Source: Terriglobia bacterium (GTDB lineage: Bacteria > Acidobacteriota > Terriglobia > UBA7540). Taken from it: a DNA stretch of 31,607 nucleotides. Where the stretch lies: the NCBI GenBank assembly GCA_020072905.1, contig JAIQGB010000002.1, positions 1 through 31,607 on the forward strand, read 5' to 3'. The notes beneath the pieces were generated by a model. The model saw nothing but the letters and a program-made list of their open reading frames with translations, did no database searches and had not been told where the DNA came from. The position numbers and the translations under genes were made by a program. Shown here piece after piece: positions 1-7,872 of this stretch. How positions within the stretch are numbered: position 1 is the stretch's first letter; each line of letters starts with the position of its first letter.

Positions 1-17
1 GCGGGGGCAGTTTTTTC

Positions 18-46
18 TTGACAGGGAGCCCGCGAACGGGTATAAA
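18..46 (+). promoter_or_regulatory. Sigma70-type promoter of the arg operon
   Basis: A perfect -35 box TTGACA (18-23) is followed, after exactly 17 bp, by TATAAA (41-46), 5 of 6 matches to the -10 consensus. Transcription should begin near 53, leaving a leader of about 118 nt before the chosen argC start. An open frame also runs through this stretch from the TTG inside the -35 box, but that cannot be the real start if this is the promoter. Confidence 0.8.
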
Positions 47-47
47 A

Positions 48-80
48 AGCATATTTATACCTCGCGTGCATAAATATTCT
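48..80. promoter_or_regulatory. ARG-box-like operators (ArgR/AhrC sites)
   Basis: TGCATAAATATTCT (67-80) matches 12 of 14 positions of the ARG-box core TGAATWWWWATTCA. A weaker relative, AGCATATTTATACC (48-61), matches 9 of 14 and shares the same GCAT left half. The pair lies just downstream of the -10 box, across the expected start of transcription, where a bound arginine repressor would block the promoter. Paired ARG boxes are normally about 21 bp centre to centre; here the distance is 19 bp. No argR gene lies in the window, so the regulator is inferred. Confidence 0.65.
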
Positions 81-170
81 AGAGGCGCGGGGAGAGAGGC
101 GCAAGATTTGGGAACCGTGGTGGAGACCGGAGTTTCGCCGCAGCATCGCACACCGTCGCCACGGGAGTGT

Positions 171-1187
171 GTGCGTGCCGCCGTGGCCGGCGCCACCGGC
201 TACGCGGGTGGCGAGCTCATCTCCATTCTTTTGCGTCACTCTCACGCTCGCATCGTCCGGCTGATGGCCGAGATTCCCAAGCCCCTGCCCATTGAGGGGG
301 CCCATCCGGCCTTGCGCGGAAAGGGTTTGCCGGTCTGCGAGCTTCCGGCCCTGGATGACCTCCGCCCTTCCGACGTCGATCTGGTTTTTCTGGCCACGCC
401 GCATGAGGCCTCCCACCATATCGTGCCGGGTCTCCTGGGCCGCGGCCTGCGCGTGGTGGACTTGAGCGCGGCGTTCCGACTGAAGGATGCCGCCGCCTAC
501 CCGCGTTGGTACGGGTTCAAGCATTCGGCGGCGGCAGCGCTCGGGGAGGCTGTCTACGGCGCCCCCGAGCTCTACGCGGACGAAATTCGCAAGGCACGGC
601 TGGTGGCCAATCCCGGCTGCTATGCCACGTCGGTCATTCTCGCTCTCACTCCTCTGCTGCGCGCGGGCTGGGCGAATGTCGAAGCGGGCATTGTTGCGGA
701 TGCGAAATCGGGCGCCACGGGCGCGGGCCGGACGCCTAACGACAAGCTGCACTTCCCGGAGGTGAACGAGAACCTCCGCGCCTACGGGCTGTTCAATCAC
801 CGGCACGTTCCGGAGATGCTCCAACTCCTGGACTTGAAGGAGAAGGATTTCATCTTCACGCCGCATCTGCTGCCCATCAATCGCGGCATTCTGAGCACGA
901 TTTATGTGCGGCTCGCCGGCGGGCGCACGGTGGAGGAGATCGTGTCGCTCTACCGCGAGTTCTATGCGCGCGCCCCCATGGTGCGGGTGTACGGCGCGGG
1001 CGGGATGCCGGAGATTCAGGCGGTGGCCCGCACCAATTATTTTGACGTGGGCTTTGCCCTCGATGCGGCGAGCCAACGGTTGATTGTCATCTCCGCTCTG
1101 GACAACCTGGCTAAGGGTGCCGCGGGCCAGGCCGTGCAGAACATGAACCTGATGTACGGCTTCCCAGAGGAGACCGCGCTCGTATGA
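171..1187 (+). CDS. argC: N-acetyl-gamma-glutamyl-phosphate reductase
   Basis: This enzyme carries out the NADPH-dependent reduction of N-acetylglutamyl phosphate to the semialdehyde, the third step of arginine synthesis, in the cytoplasm. From the GTG at 171 the protein has 338 residues, the usual ArgC length, and opens with the dinucleotide-binding motif AGATGYAGGE. The catalytic cysteine is in NPGCYAT (Cys150). A conserved ending, KGAAGQAVQNMNLMYG, is also present. The open frame extends upstream to 18, but that part overlaps the promoter and has no family similarity. GGGAG at 163-167 lies only 3 nt before GTG 171, which is tight, so the exact start is less certain than the identity. The stop overlaps the argB start by 4 nt. 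Confidence 0.95.
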   Translation: MRAAVAGATGYAGGELISILLRHSHARIVRLMAEIPKPLPIEGAHPALRGKGLPVCELPALDDLRPSDVDLVFLATPHEASHHIVPGLLGRGLRVVDLSAAFRLKDAAAYPRWYGFKHSAAAALGEAVYGAPELYADEIRKARLVANPGCYATSVILALTPLLRAGWANVEAGIVADAKSGATGAGRTPNDKLHFPEVNENLRAYGLFNHRHVPEMLQLLDLKEKDFIFTPHLLPINRGILSTIYVRLAGGRTVEEIVSLYREFYARAPMVRVYGAGGMPEIQAVARTNYFDVGFALDAASQRLIVISALDNLAKGAAGQAVQNMNLMYGFPEETALV

Positions 1188-1984
1188 AGATCGTCGTCAA
1201 GATCGGCGGGCAGGCGGCGGAGGCAGCGGCAGTTCGTCGCGATTTGGCGCGGCAGATCGCCCAACTGCGCCGCGCCGGCCATCAGGTCACGGTCGTCCAC
1301 GGCGGCGGGAAGCTCTTGACCCAGACACTCGAGCGTCTGGGGATTCCTGTGCAATTTCATCACGGATTGCGGGTAACTGATGCGGCCACACGCGACGTGG
1401 CGCTGATGGTCCTGGCCGGAATGGTCAACAAGCAGTGGGTGGCGGAATTGGACGCGCAAGGCCAGCCGGCGCTGGGAATTTGCGGCGGAGACGCCGGTCT
1501 GGTGCTGGCCCGCCGGCTCACGGCCCGCGCCGGGAACGGAACGAAAGACCTCGGCTTTGTCGGCCGTCCGCGAAAGATCTCCACCCGCCTTCTGGAGATG
1601 GCCTTCCAGGGCGGAATGGTTCCGGTGGTGGCGAGCCTGGCGCTCGGGCCGGGCGGCGCGTATTTCAACGTCAACGCCGACGATCTTGCCGCAGCGCTGG
1701 CCACGGCGCTCAAGGCCGACCGGCTGCTCTATCTCACTGAGTCCGGCGGCGTCTGGGACGCCGAGCGTCGGCTGCTTTCGGTTGTAAAGCTGGATGAGAT
1801 TCAGAAGCTGATCCGCCGGGAAATCGTGCGCGACGGCATGATTCCCAAGCTGCGCTCTTGCGCGCGAACGCTCCGGCACGAGGTGGGTGAGATCGACATT
1901 CTCGCGCCGGATGCACCGAACGGTCTGGTGCGAACGGTAATTTCTCGCGAGCCAGTCGGCACGCGGATTGTGAAATCGGCATGA
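1184..1984 (+). CDS. argB: Acetylglutamate kinase
   Basis: ArgB phosphorylates N-acetylglutamate with ATP, the second arginine step and the usual point of feedback inhibition. The 266-residue protein fits the amino-acid kinase family. The glycine loop VHGGGK is at residues 38-43, the substrate-binding GLRVTDAATRDV follows, and NVNADDLAAALA marks the nucleotide-binding C-terminal half. The chain starts directly at the first beta strand (MKIVVKIGG), so it lacks the N-terminal helix that many arginine-sensitive hexameric ArgB proteins carry. That could mean weaker feedback inhibition, which is an inference. The start overlaps argC and the stop overlaps argD, both by ATGA, so the genes are probably translationally coupled. 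Confidence 0.96.
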   Translation: MKIVVKIGGQAAEAAAVRRDLARQIAQLRRAGHQVTVVHGGGKLLTQTLERLGIPVQFHHGLRVTDAATRDVALMVLAGMVNKQWVAELDAQGQPALGICGGDAGLVLARRLTARAGNGTKDLGFVGRPRKISTRLLEMAFQGGMVPVVASLALGPGGAYFNVNADDLAAALATALKADRLLYLTESGGVWDAERRLLSVVKLDEIQKLIRREIVRDGMIPKLRSCARTLRHEVGEIDILAPDAPNGLVRTVISREPVGTRIVKSA

Positions 1985-3210
1985 ACTTCGAGGAAATTGC
2001 GGCGCTCGAAAAGAAGGTCCTGATCCCGACCTACGACCGCCTGCCGATCCTGGCGGTGAAGGGCGAGGGCTGCTATCTCTACGACGACCGCGGCAAGAAG
2101 TACTTGGACTTTCTGGGCGGGCTGGCGGTGAATTCGCTGGGTCACGCGCATCCCGAGCTGCTGGCGGCGCTGCGCGACGAGTCGGAAACGATTCTGCACG
2201 TTTCGAATCTGTTCTACCACCCCTACCAGGCGCCGCTCGCGGAAAAGCTGGCGCGGCTTTCAGGGCTCGATCGCGTCTTCTTCGGGAACACCGGAACCGA
2301 GGCCATCGAAGCGGCGATCAAGCTGGCGCGCGCTTATGCTCGCCAGCATCATCCCGCCGAACCTTTCGAGCGCACGGAGATCCTGGCCGTCGAGAATTCC
2401 TTCCATGGGCGGACGCTGGGGGCGCTCTCGGCGACGTGGCCGGAGAAATACCGCAAGCCCTTTGAGCCTTTGTTGCCGGGCGTCCGGTTTGTGCGGCTGA
2501 ACGACGTCGCGCACCTGCGCGAAAGCTTTACGCCGCGCGTGGCGGGTGTCCTTGTGGAGGTGATCCAGGGCGAAGGCGGCGTTGTCGAGCTCAGCGAGGA
2601 TTTTCTCAAAACTGCCGAGGAGCTTTGCCGGGCGAATGACGCGCTCTTCATCGCTGACGAAATCCAGTGCGGCTTGGCGCGGACGGGCCGGTGGTTCGCC
2701 TACCAGAAGCTTGGCCTGAAGCCCGATGTCGTGGTCGTCGCCAAGCCCCTGGCCGCGGGCCTGCCGCTTTCCGCCCTCATCGCGCGCGAGCACGTCGCCC
2801 AGGCTTTCTCTCCGGGGATGCACGGCACGACCTTCGGCGGCGGGCCGCTGCAGTGCCGGCTGGCGCTCAAAGTTCTTGAAGTCATGGAGCGCCCGGGATT
2901 TTTGGAGCACGTCCGCGAGGTGGGGGGCTATTTTCGTAACCAGCTCGAGAAGCTCTGCGCGGACCTTCCGGTCATCCGCGAGGTGCGCGGCGAAGGCCTG
3001 ATGCTCGCCGTGGAGCTGACGGTGCCCTGCAAATCGGTGGTCCGCAAAGCACTCGAGGCGGGCTTCCTGGTGAACTGTACGCAGGACAAAGTGCTGCGTT
3101 TTCTGCCGCCGCTCATCATCGAGCGAAGGCACGTGGATGAACTGGTCGCCGCCTTGCGACCGATCGTAGCTGCTCTCGCCGCGAGCGAGATGAAAGGGGT
3201 GACCGTATGA
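1981..3210 (+). CDS. argD: Acetylornithine aminotransferase
   Basis: A PLP-dependent class III aminotransferase that converts N-acetylglutamate semialdehyde plus glutamate to N-acetylornithine. The 409-residue length is normal. GNTGTEAIEAAIKLAR (102-117) binds the PLP phosphate, DEIQCGLARTG (226-236) holds the aspartate that contacts the pyridine nitrogen, and Lys255 in AKPLAAGLP is the expected Schiff-base lysine. The lysine motif differs slightly from the common AKGLGGG form. ArgD enzymes often also act on succinyldiaminopimelate in lysine synthesis; the sequence cannot exclude this. It overlaps argB and argF by 4 nt each. Confidence 0.94.
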   Translation: MNFEEIAALEKKVLIPTYDRLPILAVKGEGCYLYDDRGKKYLDFLGGLAVNSLGHAHPELLAALRDESETILHVSNLFYHPYQAPLAEKLARLSGLDRVFFGNTGTEAIEAAIKLARAYARQHHPAEPFERTEILAVENSFHGRTLGALSATWPEKYRKPFEPLLPGVRFVRLNDVAHLRESFTPRVAGVLVEVIQGEGGVVELSEDFLKTAEELCRANDALFIADEIQCGLARTGRWFAYQKLGLKPDVVVVAKPLAAGLPLSALIAREHVAQAFSPGMHGTTFGGGPLQCRLALKVLEVMERPGFLEHVREVGGYFRNQLEKLCADLPVIREVRGEGLMLAVELTVPCKSVVRKALEAGFLVNCTQDKVLRFLPPLIIERRHVDELVAALRPIVAALAASEMKGVTV

Positions 3211-4172
3211 CGCCCGTATTGACCCTCGAAAAGCAAGAAACCCTCAGCGTGCAGGACCTGCTCGCGGAGCGCGACCTGACCCCTCGGGACATCGAGCTGA
3301 TCTTCCAACTCGCCGAGCGCGTCAAGGCGTCGCCCGGCTCCTTCGTTCAGGCGCTGGCGGGCAAGCAACTGGCGCTGATCTTCGAAAAGCCCTCCCTGCG
3401 CACGCGGGTCACCTTCGAGGTGGGCATGACGAGCATGGGCGGCTACGCGATCTACCTCGATCATACCAAGCCGCGCCTGGGCGAGCGTGAGGCCATCAAA
3501 GACGTGGCGCGCAACCTCGAGCGCTGGGTGCATGGCATCGTCGCGCGCACCTACTCCCACACTTCGGTTGAGGAGCTGGCCGAGCACGCCTCGATCCCGG
3601 TTATCAACGCGCTCACCGACCTGCTGCATCCCTGCCAGGCGCTGGCGGATTTCTTTACCCTGAGCGAGAAATTCGGCCAGCTGAAGGGATTCCGGCTGGC
3701 GTACGTCGGCGACGGCAACAACGTTTGCCACTCACTGATGGTGACCGCCGCGAAGCTGGGAGCTTCCATTCATGTGGCTACCCCGCCGGGCTTCGAACCC
3801 AAAGCGGAAATTGTGGAAGAAGCCAAAGCCTTCGCGCGCAAGAGCGGATCGAAGATTCACCTCTTCAACGACCCGGTGGAGGCGGTGGCCGGCGCGCAGG
3901 CTGTTTACACAGACGTCTGGGCCAGTATGGGCCAGGAGTACGCCGCGCACCTGCGCGCGCAAGTCTTCGCCCCCTATCGCGTGACCGAGGAGTTGATGGA
4001 GGCGGCCGGCCCCTCGGCAATGTTCATGCACTGCCTGCCGGCGCATCGCGGCCAGGAAGCGACCGACGCGGTCATCGATTCGCCGCGCTCGATCGTTTTC
4101 GATCAGGCGGAAAACCGCCTGCACGTGCAGAAGGCGCTGTTGCTGCTGCTCCTGCAGAACGGGACGGCATGA
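3207..4172 (+). CDS. argF: Ornithine carbamoyltransferase
   Basis: Transfers a carbamoyl group from carbamoyl phosphate to ornithine, giving citrulline. The 321-residue protein has the carbamoyl-phosphate site KPSLRTR (61-67), HPCQALADF (141-149), the ornithine-side DVWASMGQE (236-244) and HCLPAHRG (275-282). The last two are typical of true ornithine carbamoyltransferases. PSLRT in place of the common STRT is also seen in acetyl- and succinylornithine carbamoyltransferases, so those were considered. The SMGQE and HCLPAHRG motifs and the presence of argD and an NAGS gene favour ornithine. It is translationally coupled to argD by an ATGA overlap. Confidence 0.93.
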   Translation: MTPVLTLEKQETLSVQDLLAERDLTPRDIELIFQLAERVKASPGSFVQALAGKQLALIFEKPSLRTRVTFEVGMTSMGGYAIYLDHTKPRLGEREAIKDVARNLERWVHGIVARTYSHTSVEELAEHASIPVINALTDLLHPCQALADFFTLSEKFGQLKGFRLAYVGDGNNVCHSLMVTAAKLGASIHVATPPGFEPKAEIVEEAKAFARKSGSKIHLFNDPVEAVAGAQAVYTDVWASMGQEYAAHLRAQVFAPYRVTEELMEAAGPSAMFMHCLPAHRGQEATDAVIDSPRSIVFDQAENRLHVQKALLLLLLQNGTA

Positions 4173-4176
4173 TGCT

Positions 4177-4228
4177 GTAGCGGCGCTCTACGCGCGCTGA
4201 AATCCGCCGCGGCCACAGACCGCCGCTA
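4177..4228. repeat. Intergenic REP-like palindrome, GTAG-headed
   Basis: TAGCGGCG (4178-4185) is answered by CGCCGCTA (4221-4228); extending to 11-bp arms costs one mismatch. It lies in the gap between argF and the frameshifted argA. It begins with GTAGCGGCG, like the elements at 11987-12012 and 16396-16440. It could form an RNA hairpin that protects or attenuates the upstream message. No U-tract follows, so it is not a standard terminator. Confidence 0.6.
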
Positions 4229-4244
4229 AAGGCGAAGGAGACGC

Positions 4245-4762
4245 TTGCTGACTATCCGCAAAGCCGAGTTGCGTGACGTCCCCGCGCTCTGCCAAATGAT
4301 CAATCGCTATGCCGCCCAGCGCATCGTGCTGCCCCGGCCGCTGGTAGAACTTTACGAAAATGTCTGGGAATTCACGGTAGCCGAGCAGGACGGCGTCATC
4401 GTCGGCTGCGGCGCGCTGAAGTTTTACAGCGCCGAGCTGGCGGAGGTGCGTTCGCTTTGCGTCGCGCCCGGGGGACCCGCCGCGGCCTGGGCCGGGCGCT
4501 CAGCGAGCAAATCCTCGACGAGGCGGAGGGGCACGGCCTGAAGTCCGTCTTCGCGCTCACGCTCGTCCCTGATTTCTTCACCAAGCTTGGATTCCGCGAA
4601 GTCCCGCGCGAGCGCTTTCCCACGAAGGTCTGGCGCGATTGCCTCACCTGCCCGAAGTACTTCCAGTGCGACGAGAGAGCGATGGCCCTCGATCTCGACG
4701 CGCGTCGGGCCAGCAAAGACGAGGCCGCGCTGGAACCCGCCGAAGTTGCTGCGGAAGCCTGA
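4245..4762 (+). pseudogene. argA: N-acetylglutamate synthase (GNAT type), frameshifted
   Basis: Two overlapping frames together make one stand-alone GNAT acetyltransferase of about 170 residues. The first frame starts at TTG 4245, with GAAGGAG at 4234-4240, and carries MLTIRKAELRDVPALCQMIN through RSLCVAP. The second frame resumes with TRRGLGRALSEQ and continues through LVPDFFTKLGF and KVWRDCLTCPKYFQCDE to the stop at 4762. The C-terminal cysteine-containing signature is typical of short ArgA-type N-acetylglutamate synthases, the first enzyme of the pathway. The break falls at a run of five G (4470-4474). One more G would restore the acetyl-CoA loop VAPGGTRRGLG. A sequencing or assembly indel is the most likely cause; true decay or frameshifting remain possible. 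Confidence 0.8.
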
Positions 4763-4938
4763 GGAAGAATCGACTCCTGCTTTCAGCCCGAGCGGATGTT
4801 TCCCGTGGGCGCGCAATCGCCCGCGCTATGACTTCGCGCTCCCCATAATCCCGACAGGCACATCCCCCAATTGGCCCGCGCCGCCTTCCTCTTCAACCGG
4901 TGTATTATGAAAGTGGAGAAGGCGGAGGGGGACATCGC

Positions 4939-5397
4939 ATGGCGGCGCGAATCCTGGCCATCGATTACGGTTTGAAACGGATCGGCTTGGCGATCTCGGA
5001 CGCCCTCGGAATCACCGCGCAAGGCTTACTGACGCTCGAGCGCACCCGCCTCCAGGACGATCTCCGGCACATCCGCGATCTGGTCCGAGAGCACGCGGCG
5101 TCGCGGGTGATTGTGGGGAATCCGGTGAGTCATGAGGGTGGAGAGACTTCCATGTCCCGGCAGGTGGCCTCCTTCGTGGCGAAGCTGCAGCGCCGCCTCG
5201 AGTGTCCGGTGGAGCTCTGGGACGAGCGCCTGACCACCGCGGAAGCGAGCCGCCTATTGCGCTCCTCCGGCATCGGCATTGAGAAGCGCCGCCGCGCGCG
5301 GGATCGCGTCGCGGTGACTTTGCTCCTGCAAAGCTACCTCGATTACCATGCCAACGAGCGCGCGCGAAGCGAAAGAAGCGGGACCGGAGCACCATGA
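4939..5397 (+). CDS. ruvX: RuvX/YqgF-family nuclease (pre-16S rRNA / Holliday junction type)
   Basis: RuvX (YqgF) is an RNase H-fold nuclease linked to maturation of the 5' end of 16S rRNA and once proposed as an alternative Holliday junction resolvase. From ATG 4939 it has 152 residues, close to the family norm. It opens with ARILAIDYGLKRIGLAISD, where Asp9 is the first catalytic acid. GNPVSHEGGETS, ELWDERLTTAEA and the C-terminal DRVAVTLLLQSYLD follow. A GGAGG-rich site (4924-4930) precedes ATG 4939 by about 8 nt, so I prefer it to the in-frame alternative at 4900. A TATTAT at 4903-4908 might be a -10 box, but no good -35 accompanies it. The stop overlaps the mltG start by 4 nt. Confidence 0.9.
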   Translation: MAARILAIDYGLKRIGLAISDALGITAQGLLTLERTRLQDDLRHIRDLVREHAASRVIVGNPVSHEGGETSMSRQVASFVAKLQRRLECPVELWDERLTTAEASRLLRSSGIGIEKRRRARDRVAVTLLLQSYLDYHANERARSERSGTGAP

Positions 5398-6605
5398 GAC
5401 GGCTGGCGCTCGTCATCGTGCTCATCGCCCTGGGAGGGATGGCCTGGATCTCTTGGGACCTCTACCGTCCTTACCGGGCATACAGCGGCGACCAGTTCGT
5501 CTTGATCGAGCCGGGGACAAACGCCCTGGGGGCCGCCAACCTCCTGGTCGAGCGAGGTGTCCTCGCGCACCGCTGGCCGTTGCTGTTCCGCTACTGGCTG
5601 GGCCGGGCCCATCACCGCTTGAAAGCCGGCGAATACCTCTTCGATCGTCCGCTGCGCCCCGTCGACGTCTACCGCAAACTGATTCTGGGCGACGTTTTCC
5701 TCCACACCGTGGTGATTCCCGAAGGTTCCGACCGTTTCGACATGGCGCGCGTCCTGCATCAGCAACTCGGTTTGAATCCGGAGGAGTTCCTGCGCACCAC
5801 GGAACAAACTTCCGCCATCCGGGATCTCGACCCACGCGCTCCCTCGCTCGAAGGTTATCTTTTCCCGGACACCTACCGCTTTCCGCGCAGCGTGACTAGC
5901 GCGGGCGTGGTGGAGGCGATGCTGGCCCGTTTTCGGCAGGTGTGGGCCAACCGGATCCCGGTGGAAGGGCGGCCGCCCTGCGCGAATTTGCACGACGTGA
6001 TCACGCTTGCTTCTCTCGTCGAGAAGGAGACTCCGTCGCCCGGCGAGCGTCCGGTCGTGGCGGCGGTCTTCAGGAATCGACTCGAGAAAGGGATGGCGTT
6101 GCAGTGCGACCCCACGGTGATTTACGCCGCGCGGCTGAATCGTCATCCCCTCGGGCCCATCACCGAAGACGATCTGGAGATTGATTCGCCCTTCAATACA
6201 TACCGCTACGCGGGCTTGCCGCCCGGGCCGATCGCCAGCCCCGGCGAAGCCTCCATTCGGGCCGCGCTCGAACCCGCGGCGGTGGATTTTCTCTATTTCG
6301 TCAGCAATAATCGGGGCGGTCATCTTTTTTCCAGAAACCTTGTAGAGCACCAGCGAAACGTGGCACGATATCGGCGGGAAGTGGCAGCACTTCGCCGCGT
6401 TACTGCGGGCGAGGCGAAGAATGCATCTTCTCTTGCCGGGCAGCGCGGAAAATCCGACGCCACGTCCAGTTCGAAGCCACGTGTCAAAAGCCCAGAGCAA
6501 AAAACGTCTCATCCTCGATCTCTGCCGGGAGCGGGATCTCGACCACGTGGGGGAAAAGGAGATTCGAGCCATCCAGGCCGATCTTCGGCGCCTTCAGGCG
6601 ACTGA
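5394..6605 (+). CDS. mltG: Endolytic murein transglycosylase MltG
   Basis: MltG cleaves nascent peptidoglycan strands at the inner membrane and helps set glycan chain length. The protein has an N-terminal membrane anchor (about residues 4-22), a LysM-like region, and the YceG catalytic core with LEGYLFPDTY (152-161) and the catalytic glutamate in ASLVEKET (Glu210). CDPTVIYA and YAGLPPGPIASPGEASI follow, then FVSNNRGGHLFS. Conservation appears to end near residue 340. The last 60 residues or so are rich in Ser, Pro, Gly, Lys and Arg and overlap the next gene in another frame. The tail may be disordered, or the original stop may have been lost. ruvX-mltG adjacency is common in bacteria. Confidence 0.93.
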   Translation: MRRLALVIVLIALGGMAWISWDLYRPYRAYSGDQFVLIEPGTNALGAANLLVERGVLAHRWPLLFRYWLGRAHHRLKAGEYLFDRPLRPVDVYRKLILGDVFLHTVVIPEGSDRFDMARVLHQQLGLNPEEFLRTTEQTSAIRDLDPRAPSLEGYLFPDTYRFPRSVTSAGVVEAMLARFRQVWANRIPVEGRPPCANLHDVITLASLVEKETPSPGERPVVAAVFRNRLEKGMALQCDPTVIYAARLNRHPLGPITEDDLEIDSPFNTYRYAGLPPGPIASPGEASIRAALEPAAVDFLYFVSNNRGGHLFSRNLVEHQRNVARYRREVAALRRVTAGEAKNASSLAGQRGKSDATSSSKPRVKSPEQKTSHPRSLPGAGSRPRGGKGDSSHPGRSSAPSGD

Positions 6606-7068
6606 CGGCAACGTTTCGCTCTCCTACATCGCCGGCGTTCTTCGAGGTTCGGGCGCCCGCGTCGATTATGACGACCGCTACCTCGATCCCCTCATGGAGG
6701 AACCTTACGCGAGCCGCCTGGATGGCGCGCTGCGCTTCCGCGACTTCGCGAGCGCCGAAGAGTCGCTTCGCAGGCTCGACGCCGCTTATCGCGAGTACCG
6801 AGAAGCTTCCGACCGCGTGGGGACCAGCCTCGTTCGGTCACTGGTCCTGAAGGGCAAGCAACGCGCGGAAAGCCTGGGCGCGAACCCTCGTGTCAATCCG
6901 CAAAAGCGCCGGGAGAAACAGGAGATCGCGCTTTGGTTCCACGTGTGGCTGGAGACGCCGGACCTGTTCTTCGACTGGCTGGAACTGCGCAAGCAGTCAG
7001 AGGAATTCCAGCGGCAATTTCTGAATCACCACGGCCGGCTTTCCTCCTCCCCCACGGACGACGCGTAA
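6481..7068 (+). CDS. Unrecognised conserved-looking cytoplasmic protein
   Basis: I do not recognise this family with certainty. From GTG 6481 it has 195 residues, is charged and soluble, and has no signal peptide or membrane segment. Features include KKRLILDLCRERDLDHVGEK near the start, SYIAGVLRGSGARVDYDDRY, EEPYASRLDG, KGKQRAESLGANPRV and an aromatic run WFHVWLETPDLFFDWLELR. The even, codon-like composition argues that it is a real gene rather than a shadow. The frame is also open upstream to ATG 6421, but that would deepen an already large overlap with mltG (125 nt from 6481). It is probably co-transcribed with ruvX and mltG. Confidence 0.75.
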   Translation: MSKAQSKKRLILDLCRERDLDHVGEKEIRAIQADLRRLQATDGNVSLSYIAGVLRGSGARVDYDDRYLDPLMEEPYASRLDGALRFRDFASAEESLRRLDAAYREYREASDRVGTSLVRSLVLKGKQRAESLGANPRVNPQKRREKQEIALWFHVWLETPDLFFDWLELRKQSEEFQRQFLNHHGRLSSSPTDDA

Positions 7069-7115
7069 CCCCGCTCTCGGCTTACTTTCCAATTTAACTT
7101 TCCAACTGCTTCCAC

Positions 7116-7128
7116 TAGAATGACGGTC
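7116..7128 (+). promoter_or_regulatory. Putative -10 box giving a leaderless pyrF transcript
   Basis: TAGAAT (7116-7121), 5 of 6 to the -10 consensus, lies 7 nt before the second ATG of pyrF at 7129. That would place the start of transcription on, or next to, the start codon. The upstream stretch 7081-7110 is locally AT-rich, but I see no convincing -35. No Shine-Dalgarno sequence precedes either possible ATG. Confidence 0.45.
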
Positions 7129-7860
7129 ATGTCGGCGCGAGAAAAACTGATTGTGGCCCTCGACGTTTCGAGTGCCGAGGCGGGATTGCGCCTGGCCAAG
7201 CAGTTGCGCGGTCACGCTGGAATGTTCAAGGTGGGACTCGAGAACTTCGCGGCGGAAGGTCCGGTGCTCCCGCGCTTCCTGGTCGCCACGGGCGAGAAGG
7301 TTTTCCTGGACCTGAAGCTCCACGACATTCGCAACACCGTTCGCGCGGCCGCGCGCGCGGCCGCACAGCTTGGCGTGAAAATGTTCAACGTGCACTCCTC
7401 CGGTGGCCGCAAGATGATGAAGGCGGCGCTCCAAGGAGCTGTGGAAGGGTCACAGTCGCGCCAAGACCGCGTGAGACCGCGCGTGCTCGCTGTCACGGTC
7501 CTGACCAGTCTTACGGAAGAAGCTCTGCACGAACTGGGGATCTCCGGAAGTGCCGAGGAAGTGGTGGTTCGTCTGGCGCGGCTGGCTCGCGAAGCTGGGC
7601 TCGACGGCGTCGTGGCGTCTGCGCAGGAGATCACGGCGATCCGGCGGGCTCTCGGGCCGGATTTCCTGATCGTCACTCCCGGCATCCGCCCCGCGAACGC
7701 CGCAGGCGATGATCAGGCACGAATCGCCACACCGGGAGCGGCCATCCGCGCTGGGGCCGATTACCTCGTGGTCGGCCGCCCGATTACCGGCGCCGCAGAC
7801 CCTGCGGCTGCTGCGGATGCAATTGTGGCGGAGATGGATAGGGCCTTCGTGACGTCCTAG
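7129..7860 (+). CDS. pyrF: Orotidine 5'-phosphate decarboxylase
   Basis: Catalyses the last step of UMP synthesis, decarboxylation of OMP. The TIM-barrel protein has LIVALDVSS at its start and the catalytic tetrad region DLKLHDI with its Asp-Lys-Asp residues. The phosphate-binding TPGIRP and the C-terminal GADYLVVGRPIT are also present. Length is 243 residues from ATG 7129, or 246 from ATG 7120; both are in frame. I prefer 7129 because of the -10-like box 7 nt upstream. pyrF is followed within 13 nt by a HicB-like gene and then pyrE, forming a small pyrimidine operon. Confidence 0.94.
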   Translation: MSAREKLIVALDVSSAEAGLRLAKQLRGHAGMFKVGLENFAAEGPVLPRFLVATGEKVFLDLKLHDIRNTVRAAARAAAQLGVKMFNVHSSGGRKMMKAALQGAVEGSQSRQDRVRPRVLAVTVLTSLTEEALHELGISGSAEEVVVRLARLAREAGLDGVVASAQEITAIRRALGPDFLIVTPGIRPANAAGDDQARIATPGAAIRAGADYLVVGRPITGAADPAAAADAIVAEMDRAFVTS

Positions 7861-7872
7861 ACGGAGTGGAAC

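Noticed and set aside
18..170. N-terminal extension of ArgC from the TTG at 18
   Set aside because: The TTG is part of a near-ideal -35 box, the added 51 residues have no ArgC similarity, and the family start fits GTG 171.
3207..4172. ArgF as an acetyl- or succinylornithine carbamoyltransferase
   Set aside because: PSLRT is shared with those enzymes, but DVWASMGQE and HCLPAHRG fit ornithine carbamoyltransferase better.
5343..6572. Minus-strand open frame of 409 codons opposite mltG
   Set aside because: mltG has all catalytic motifs on the plus strand; the antisense frame is an artefact of GC-rich codon use.
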